From assembly GCF_038003085.1 (NCBI RefSeq), contig NZ_JBBOOM010000001.1:1860001-1924000 (forward strand): a stretch of 64,000 nt of DNA, given 5' to 3'. The notes beneath the pieces are model-generated. The model was not told the DNA's origin, did not search any database, and saw nothing but the letters and a program-made list of their open reading frames with translations. Positions 17,970-24,270 of the stretch are shown here, piece by piece; position 1 is the first letter of the stretch; every line of letters begins with the position of its first letter. Both the position numbers and the translations under genes were made by a program. Source of the DNA: Psychrobacillus sp. FSL K6-2836. Lineage in GTDB: Bacteria > Bacillota > Bacilli > Bacillales_A > Planococcaceae.

Positions 17970-18815
17970 TTATCCTTTAACTGCTCCTGAAATTCCTTCC
18001 ATATAGTATTTTTGCGTAAATAAGAATACGAAGATGATTGGCAATACAGAGATTACCGTACCAGCAGCAATCCACCCAAAGTTGTATGAAAACTGTCCAT
18101 TTAAGAAACTTAATGCAGAAGCTAATGGGTATTTTTCAGTATTTAATACAATAATTGGCCATAGGAAGCTATTCCAGTTCGCCATAAATTCAAATAGTCC
18201 AACAACTGCAACGGCAGGTTTAATCATCGGCATCATTAATTGACCCCAAATTCGAAATTCGGATGCACCATCCATTTTTCCAGAGTCCCTTATATCGGTT
18301 GGGATTCCCATGAATGCTTGTCTGAATAGGAAGACATTAAATACAGAAACAAGTGTTGGAAGGACAACCCCAGTAAAAGTATTAATTAATCCCATCGAAT
18401 TAATTGTTAAATAGTTAACGACAAGTCCTGCCGCTGCTGGAATAATCATCGTTGAGACGAGCAACAGGAAAATAAAGTTTCTACCTTTAAACTTGAAAAT
18501 AGCTAACGGATATGCTGTTAAAGCACTGAATAAAAGACTAAGGGTTACTCCTAAGAATGTGATAATAACCGTATTCCAAATATATTTAAGGAAATCCATA
18601 TACTCCCATACTTCCAAATAGTTTTTAAAATCAATGAAGGTTGGAAGTATTGCAGGTGGAAATGCAAAAATGTTTTTTCCAGGCATGAGAGATACACTAA
18701 GCAACCAAAGGAATGGCCCCATCATGAAGATAGCAAATATGATTAACAACACATAAACAAAGAATTTACTGATAATTCTTTTTAGTTGATTTGTATTTTT
18801 CATAGGCTTATCCAT
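17970..18815 (-). CDS. carbohydrate ABC transporter permease (MalG/UgpE type)
   Basis: 281 residues, six predicted membrane segments, first at about residues 14-34 (VYVLLIIFAIFMMGPFLWLL). The EAA loop is EFRIWGQLMMPMIKPAVAVV (about residue 185), the contact for a cytosolic ATPase. Forms the transmembrane channel with the upstream-encoded permease for the sugar bound by the lipoprotein at 19778. Ends near the start of the DUF4127 gene. No ATPase gene is present in the locus; a shared MsmX-type ATPase elsewhere is presumed. Confidence 0.92.
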   Translation of the reverse strand: MDKPMKNTNQLKRIISKFFVYVLLIIFAIFMMGPFLWLLSVSLMPGKNIFAFPPAILPTFIDFKNYLEVWEYMDFLKYIWNTVIITFLGVTLSLLFSALTAYPLAIFKFKGRNFIFLLLVSTMIIPAAAGLVVNYLTINSMGLINTFTGVVLPTLVSVFNVFLFRQAFMGIPTDIRDSGKMDGASEFRIWGQLMMPMIKPAVAVVGLFEFMANWNSFLWPIIVLNTEKYPLASALSFLNGQFSYNFGWIAAGTVISVLPIIFVFLFTQKYYMEGISGAVKG

Positions 18816-18816
18816 A

Positions 18817-19716
18817 TTAATATGGATTTACACCACCCTTCTTGTTAAACACGAAGATGAAAATACTAAAGAACATAATAATGAAACTAACAATTAAGCC
18901 TAGTGCGGAAGAATATCCAAATTCAAATTGTTCAAATCCTTGCTGGTAGATATACACACTACTTGTCAATGTAGCATTACCAGGTCCACCAGACGTTAAG
19001 ACGAAGACTTCATCGAATACTCGAATAGCTGCCATTAAGGAAATTAAGGTACAGAAGAATATATATGGCTTTAACAAAGGAAGGATGATTTTTCTAATAA
19101 TTTGGAAGTTACTAGCACCATCGATTTTTGCAGCCTCGATACAATCCGTTGGAACAGCTTGCAGACCTGCAAGATAGATCATCATATAATAACCTAGGCC
19201 CTTCCATAAGGTGATAAACATTAATGCCCAAAGGGCTGTATCTTTATCAGACAACCAGTTAATCTTTTCATCTAATAAACCAACAGACATTAATAGATAG
19301 TTAAGTACTCCATTCGAGCTCATTAACCAACCCCAGATTATCGCCACGGCAACCATTGATGTAACAACTGGAATATAATAGGCAGTCCTAAAAAACTTAA
19401 TACCCGCTATTTTTTGATTCACTAGTATAGCCATTAAAATGGATATAATTTGAATAAAAGGAACAATAATCATATATAGTAGAGAGTTTTTAATAGAAGC
19501 AATAAAATCAACATCAGAAAATGCACGTTTAAAGTTGTCAAGTCCTACGAATGATGTTTCACCTATTACTGAATAGTTCGTAAATGCCAAAGGTAGACTG
19601 AAAATAATCGGCCAAAAGGTAAATAGAGCAAGTAATAGTAACCCTGGCGCCATAAAAAGCCATGCAGTTTGAACCTCGGAAAATCTGCTAAAACCGACAG
19701 TTCTTTTCTTTCCCAT
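18817..19716 (-). CDS. carbohydrate ABC transporter permease (MalF/UgpA type)
   Basis: 299 residues from ATG 19716 (AGGAGG nine bases upstream); the frame runs on upstream, but the ribosome site decides. Six membrane segments. The family motif WLFMAPGLLLLALFTFWP starts near residue 19, and the EAA loop NFQIIRKIILPLLKPY lies near residue 205. Two bases separate its stop from the next permease gene, so translation is coupled. Partner of the second permease in an importer for glycan oligosaccharides. Confidence 0.92.
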   Translation of the reverse strand: MGKKRTVGFSRFSEVQTAWLFMAPGLLLLALFTFWPIIFSLPLAFTNYSVIGETSFVGLDNFKRAFSDVDFIASIKNSLLYMIIVPFIQIISILMAILVNQKIAGIKFFRTAYYIPVVTSMVAVAIIWGWLMSSNGVLNYLLMSVGLLDEKINWLSDKDTALWALMFITLWKGLGYYMMIYLAGLQAVPTDCIEAAKIDGASNFQIIRKIILPLLKPYIFFCTLISLMAAIRVFDEVFVLTSGGPGNATLTSSVYIYQQGFEQFEFGYSSALGLIVSFIIMFFSIFIFVFNKKGGVNPY

Positions 19717-19777
19717 AGGGTTTTTCCTCCTAATCGAAAATGGGCAGAAATTCATCTGCCCATTCTGTTTTCATATA

Positions 19778-21046
19778 TTAACGAGCTAGGATATCATTAA
19801 CTTCTTTCTCAGCTTCTTCAAGCTCAGCATCAAGATCTTGATCATTGATGTAGATGTTTTGTAAATGTTTATTTATTGCACTATCTACGTCACCTGCATT
19901 TTCAATACCAAGGTAAAAGTCTGTTGCTTTGTCTAAGCTTTCAACAGAGGCAGTTAAAGCTTGACCTTCTAATGTTCCATCATTTTTATAGAAGTGCTCA
20001 TCCTTCGCAGCTTCTTTAGTAGAAGGAAGTGTATTTGCTGCTTTCGAGAATGCTAATTGATTCGCATCGTTTGTTACATAATGTGCAAATGCAGTTGCAG
20101 CATCTACATTCTTAGATTCCTTAGGAACAACTAGATTCATAGTATTTGTATAACGAATGCCTGCTTTTCCAACTGGCGCTGGAACAGCGATTGTATTTTC
20201 ATATACATCTGGTGAAGCTGTTTTTAATTGGTTAATAAACGAAGAACTTGAGATAATCATACCTACTTGTTCACTACCAAATAATTGAACTTGTTTATCA
20301 AATGCTGGAATATCCTTTGGAATAACACCAGCTTCGATTAAATCAATATTGCCTTGGATATATTCTTTTACTTCATCGTTATTGAATATCGCTTTATCGC
20401 CTTCTACAATTTTGAAACCCTCTTCAAGGATAGAGCGAGTTTCCATAGTGAATACGTATCCAAAAGAATCTGTTTTGTCTGTAATTTGTTTACCCCAGTT
20501 TGCTAGATCTTCTTTTGTTTGTGGAGGATTATTTACATCAATACCTGCTTTTTCCGCCAATGACTTATTGATATAAAGAACCGGGATACCTGTATACCAT
20601 GGAAGTGCATATGCTCCTTCACCCTGCAAAGTCGAATTATAAATTCCGTCAAAATAAATTCCTTTTTGCTCGTCTGTTAATTGTTGGTTGAAATCAACTA
20701 AAGCACCTTTTGAAGCCATTTGGTTTGCCATGACAGTATTTAAGTTAACTACGTCAGGAGCTTTTTTACTTGCAATACTTGTCATTAATTTGTTCTGAAC
20801 CGCATCATACGGGAAGTCTTTCCAGTCAATTTTTACACCCGGATTCTCTTCTTCGTATTTTGCAATAAGGTCATTGAAATAATCATTAAATGTTGGTTGA
20901 AGCGAAATTGTCCAAAATTCTACTGTTGTTTTTTCGTCTTTACCTGCATCCGAGCCAGAACCTTCAGAGCTACATGCAGCTAGGACACCTAAAACAAGTA
21001 AAAACACCATAGCTAAAGATAGTACTTTTTTGAAACCTTTACTCAT
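19778..21046 (-). CDS. extracellular sugar-binding lipoprotein of ABC importer
   Basis: 422 residues from ATG 21046 (GGGGGG seven bases upstream). Lipoprotein signal with lipobox LGVLAACSS, so lipid-anchored at Cys about residue 24. Family 1 solute-binding fold: TTVEFWTISLQPTF, YEEENPGVKIDWKDFP, ALPWYTGIPVLYINK (ligand region), and a C-terminal helical domain. Delivers an oligosaccharide to the two permeases. First gene after a promoter region containing two cre-like sites and a palindrome. Confidence 0.92.
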   Translation of the reverse strand: MSKGFKKVLSLAMVFLLVLGVLAACSSEGSGSDAGKDEKTTVEFWTISLQPTFNDYFNDLIAKYEEENPGVKIDWKDFPYDAVQNKLMTSIASKKAPDVVNLNTVMANQMASKGALVDFNQQLTDEQKGIYFDGIYNSTLQGEGAYALPWYTGIPVLYINKSLAEKAGIDVNNPPQTKEDLANWGKQITDKTDSFGYVFTMETRSILEEGFKIVEGDKAIFNNDEVKEYIQGNIDLIEAGVIPKDIPAFDKQVQLFGSEQVGMIISSSSFINQLKTASPDVYENTIAVPAPVGKAGIRYTNTMNLVVPKESKNVDAATAFAHYVTNDANQLAFSKAANTLPSTKEAAKDEHFYKNDGTLEGQALTASVESLDKATDFYLGIENAGDVDSAINKHLQNIYINDQDLDAELEEAEKEVNDILAR

Positions 21047-21120
21047 TGCAATTCCCCCCACTAATGTTTTTTGTTTTTTTGTTTAATCTAGTACTTTTCT
21101 CCGTTCTCCCAAACAGAAAA

Positions 21121-21147
21121 AGAAAACGTTTTCACAAAGCGCTTTCA
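21121..21147 (-). promoter_or_regulatory. tandem CcpA cre-like sites
   Basis: Two adjoining sites that fit the cre consensus TGWNANCGNTNWCA: AGAAAACGTTTTCA (21121-21134) and, on the minus strand, TGAAAGCGCTTTGT (21134-21147). They lie 75-100 bases upstream of the sugar-binding lipoprotein start and imply carbon catabolite repression of the glycan operon. Confidence 0.65.
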
Positions 21148-21148
21148 T

Positions 21149-21166
21149 TAGAGAATTAACTCTCTA
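21149..21166. promoter_or_regulatory. imperfect palindrome upstream of ABC operon
   Basis: TAGAGAATTAACTCTCTA, an 18-base imperfect palindrome next to the cre pair. A candidate operator for the RpiR regulator or another repressor; binding protein unknown. Confidence 0.4.
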
Positions 21167-21245
21167 TTAGAAATGTATCATTTTATGGAGATTAAATCCA
21201 CCTTTTTATTTTATTTTAAAAAAAATCTCCATTTTTCATTCTAGT

Positions 21246-21842
21246 CTAACTATTTTCTAGTTCATGATCCCTAGCGAACATAAGATAATAATAGGTAAAT
21301 GCAAGAAAACTGAGAGTAATAATAAACGGAACAAACCTAAGATAGACTGATAGTATGACAATAATTGCATTGATAAAAATGATAAGCAAGGGCTTTAGAG
21401 GTTGTCTAATGAATAGAAAAAAACTACGAATAAATAATGTTTTAATACGATGTTCACCCAAAATAAATAGTTTTGTAAGATTGCTAAATACCCCTAAGAA
21501 TAAAAGAGTTGCAATTATATTAAAGGGCAGAAGAATATTCTGTAATGTATTTGGCAAATAAATAGCAGCCATAATGTCCCCAATTATGACGACTGAAACA
21601 AATAGAAGAACCAGCCAAATTTTAATTCCTTTTTTAAGATAATCATAAAAGAGCTTAAAAAATTGTTTCCAAGCTGGTATTGGTTTATCTTCAGACATAT
21701 CTTTAATAGTTCCTACCAATGCTACAAAGGCAGGGTAAGCAGTTACTAATGGAAGTGAGCATATTATGAATAAAAAGTTTAATAGAACCAAATCCACTAT
21801 ATATTCAAGAACTTCAAATAGTTTATTATTTGAAGAAATCAT
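21246..21842 (-). CDS. DUF624 (YesL-like) membrane protein
   Basis: 198 residues. ATG 21842 is chosen because AAAGGTG lies seven bases upstream; GTG 21851 abuts it. Begins NNKLFEVLEYIVDLVLLNFLF, the usual DUF624 opening, with five or six hydrophobic segments. DUF624 proteins accompany sugar ABC importers in Bacillales; their function is unknown, with a role in transporter assembly or signalling often suggested. Lies 27 bases after the RpiR gene and is presumably co-transcribed with it. Confidence 0.85.
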   Translation of the reverse strand: MISSNNKLFEVLEYIVDLVLLNFLFIICSLPLVTAYPAFVALVGTIKDMSEDKPIPAWKQFFKLFYDYLKKGIKIWLVLLFVSVVIIGDIMAAIYLPNTLQNILLPFNIIATLLFLGVFSNLTKLFILGEHRIKTLFIRSFFLFIRQPLKPLLIIFINAIIVILSVYLRFVPFIITLSFLAFTYYYLMFARDHELENS

Positions 21843-21869
21843 GATTTTCACCTTTTTTCTATTAGTTTG

Positions 21870-22727
21870 TTAGTACAATTTATCAAGAACTGATTCTGCT
21901 GTACTTTTTATTGCTTTGGACGCTTGTTCTTTGTTGCAAAGAGCAGCATTCGTTGCCAGAACATCTAATAGTAAAAGCTGAGCAATCTTGGAAGAAAAAA
22001 TTCCACCTTCAAATGGCGATTCCTTATTTGCAGCCAGAAGAATTAAATCTGCATACTTTGTAATAGGTGATCTAGCTTGATTTGTTATACAAATAATACA
22101 AGCATTGTTTTCCTTCGCAATTTCAATTGCATCCACAACGTCCTTTGTACTCCCTGATGAAGAGATAGCAATAATTAAATCCTCTTCACCTAATAACGAA
22201 GCAGTCATTGACATGATATGTGAATCAGAAACATGTTCCGTATTATAGCCCAGTCTCATTAATCTATGTTTGCCATCCAATGCCGTAATTCCAGATGAGC
22301 CCACACCAAAGAAGTAGATCTTCTTTGCACTGTTAATCTTGTCTACCGCAGCCTGCAAAGTACTCTCTCGGAGTAATGTCACAGTATCATTTAGAGCACT
22401 TACATTTTGAGTAGCTATCTTTTTCGCGACTATATCAACTGAATCTTGTTCCTCAATTTTCCCATAAACTTGTTCGTCAACTTCCATTAGATTTTGTGCA
22501 ATTGCTAATTTAAATTCTTGAAATCCTCTATATCCTAATTTTCTACAAAAACGCAATACGGTTGTTTCACCAACCCCAACCACTTCCGCTAAATCAGTTA
22601 CAGAGGAATACACAGCTTCCGCATGATTGACCATAATATAATCGGCTACCTTTTGCTCTGTTTTCGTAAGCGAATTATAAACTGATTTAATAATTAAAAG
22701 AGGGTTCACTTTCTCAGTCTTTGGCAT
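21870..22727 (-). CDS. MurR/RpiR-family transcriptional regulator
   Basis: 285 residues, ATG 22727 with AAAGGAG. N-terminal HTH_6 domain (about 1-80: SLTKTEQKVADYIMVNH, VGVGETTVLRFCRKLGYRGFQEFKL). C-terminal SIS sugar-phosphate domain (about 125-260: FFGVGSSGITALDGKHRLMR, IIAISSSGSTKDVVDAIEIA). RpiR proteins respond to phosphosugars, and relatives control MurNAc and sialic acid use. Predicted to regulate the adjacent glycan operon in response to ManNAc-6-P or GlcNAc-6-P. Confidence 0.9.
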   Translation of the reverse strand: MPKTEKVNPLLIIKSVYNSLTKTEQKVADYIMVNHAEAVYSSVTDLAEVVGVGETTVLRFCRKLGYRGFQEFKLAIAQNLMEVDEQVYGKIEEQDSVDIVAKKIATQNVSALNDTVTLLRESTLQAAVDKINSAKKIYFFGVGSSGITALDGKHRLMRLGYNTEHVSDSHIMSMTASLLGEEDLIIAISSSGSTKDVVDAIEIAKENNACIICITNQARSPITKYADLILLAANKESPFEGGIFSSKIAQLLLLDVLATNAALCNKEQASKAIKSTAESVLDKLY

Positions 22728-23083
22728 AAAAATTCTCCTTTATATTGGTTCTGAAATCGTTTTGAAGAAATATTCCTCCATTTATATAAAAAGAGGATTT
22801 ATCCTCCAATTACAGAATACAAAATCCCTCTCGATTCGTCAATGCTCTGAGCAAGTTTTTGGTGTTCACAAGGAAAGCTTCTCGACTCACCATTTTTCTA
22901 CATTTGTAAGTGCCTTTTCTATCAATCACTAAAAAAAGAAAATCTATCCCCCTTTTTTTGATAAAAAGGAGGAAAAATTCAATAAATATAGAATATTATA
23001 AATATTGAATTCCCATCTCAACCTCTTAAGAAAATTTGACAGTCATTATTGGGATTTCAATAAAATTGAGAGGAGGAAAAGGA
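22728..23083. other. divergent intergenic region with GGAGGAT-type motifs
   Basis: Holds the divergent control region of the regulator and the secreted protein. A perfect 14-base palindrome GAGGATTTATCCTC lies at 22793-22806, and a related GGAGGAAAAATTC at 22968-22980. Both resemble motifs at 21185-21202 and 27253-27300 and could be operators of the RpiR protein. No gene seen. Confidence 0.45.
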
Positions 23084-24154
23084 ATGAAAATGAAGTCTGC
23101 TTTAGTTTTAGGTACTGTTCTATTGGCATTTCTTCTGCCAAACCAGTCATATGCCAATGAAAATTATGTACCAATTGAAACCCTTAAGCCTGCAGTTCAT
23201 CTAGAAAAACCAGAATTAAAACAAACAGGAGGAAAACTGATACTAAGTGATTCACCAGAAACATACTCCGACAATGGTGCGTTTTATCGCGACACCGCTA
23301 CAGGTGAATTCCGTGTATTTTGGCATCATCAAAATGTTAGTGGAGAGAATCGAAGCGTCAGCCTAGCCCTAACGAATACTTCGGATGAACCAGTGATGCT
23401 ATATTCTAAAGGAGTTGGAGCTTCAGTTAGTATTTATCCTGACGTAGCTGGCAAAGAAGCGTTAGTACAATTCCTAGAAGAAAAGGCTAAAAAAAAATAC
23501 ATTAAAACCTTGCAGCCTGGTGAAAGCTATTACCTGGAAACAAATGCAGACGACGGAGAAACAGTAAGTGGGATTGCCCAATATGTTGTTTATACGAAAC
23601 ACAGTCACCAGCAGGCCACGGTCACTGCAACCACACTTAACTATGCAGAACGGCCGGCTGACCCACTTTCTGTTGAAATCTTGCCGCCTGACTCACATGT
23701 TCGCGGAAGTTTTCCACATTTTGATCGTGAAGGTATAATCACGTATGATACCGCATTAGGAAATGCCTATATTCGACTTTCATCTGCGGCCTCTGGTCAA
23801 TGGAGCGATAAATTACCGGGAGAATACGAAGAAGGTATTAGTGTAGTCGATGGAAACATACCAGTGACCAACAATGGGAACTATGGTGTTTTATATAATT
23901 TAGACGTTAACGTGGAAAATAGTTTACAAAGTCCACAGCAACTCTCCATCTATGATAACCCTGCAGGTGGATTTGGTCATTTTGCTATGCAATGGAACGG
24001 TAAACTTAACACTACCGGTTTTCTTAGCTATGTAAATGCATGGAAGTTTGCGTCTGAAAAAATCGGAGCAAACGGAAATCAATACGATTTTGTCACGAGT
24101 CTTCCAGGCGGCGCATCTGGTCCTTCCGTAATATACTTTGTGCCAGAAATTTAA
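23084..24154 (+). CDS. secreted protein of unknown function beside the glycan locus
   Basis: 356 residues from ATG 23084, after AGGAGG; the frame is open to 23036, but this ATG is decided by the ribosome site and signal peptide. Signal peptide about residues 1-24 (SALVLGTVLLAFLLP then SYANE). The mature part is beta-rich, with GKLILSDSPE, GEFRVFWHHQNVSG and RSVSLALTNTSDEPVMLYSKG segments that resemble regions I associate with stalk/copper-amine-oxidase-N-type cell-wall proteins of Bacillales, but no catalytic motif is recognised. Divergent from the regulator and convergent with the secreted GHL10 protein. It may bind the glycan or the cell wall. Confidence 0.7.
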   Translation: MKMKSALVLGTVLLAFLLPNQSYANENYVPIETLKPAVHLEKPELKQTGGKLILSDSPETYSDNGAFYRDTATGEFRVFWHHQNVSGENRSVSLALTNTSDEPVMLYSKGVGASVSIYPDVAGKEALVQFLEEKAKKKYIKTLQPGESYYLETNADDGETVSGIAQYVVYTKHSHQQATVTATTLNYAERPADPLSVEILPPDSHVRGSFPHFDREGIITYDTALGNAYIRLSSAASGQWSDKLPGEYEEGISVVDGNIPVTNNGNYGVLYNLDVNVENSLQSPQQLSIYDNPAGGFGHFAMQWNGKLNTTGFLSYVNAWKFASEKIGANGNQYDFVTSLPGGASGPSVIYFVPEI

Positions 24155-24202
24155 GTGAAACCAATAGTAAGGTGGGTCAGAGGGAAAGATTCTCTGTCCA
24201 CC

Positions 24203-24240
24203 AAAAAAGTGGGATGGAGCTGCCCTCCATCCCACTTTAT
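24203..24240 (-). terminator. terminator between convergent secreted-protein genes
   Basis: Stem AAAGTGGGATGGA...TCCATCCCACTTT, with TTTTTT on the minus-strand side. Ends the secreted GHL10 transcript and probably also serves the + strand gene. A smaller hairpin (24173-24202, GTGG...CCAC) precedes it. Confidence 0.8.
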
Positions 24241-24270
24241 GCTTTCTCATGTTGCATTTTCAGAATCTAC

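Noticed and set aside
23036..23064. TTGACA with a possible -10 AATAAA 17 bases on, read as a promoter for the secreted protein
   Set aside because: The start of transcription would fall on the ribosome site, so the match is probably chance; the true promoter is more likely further upstream.
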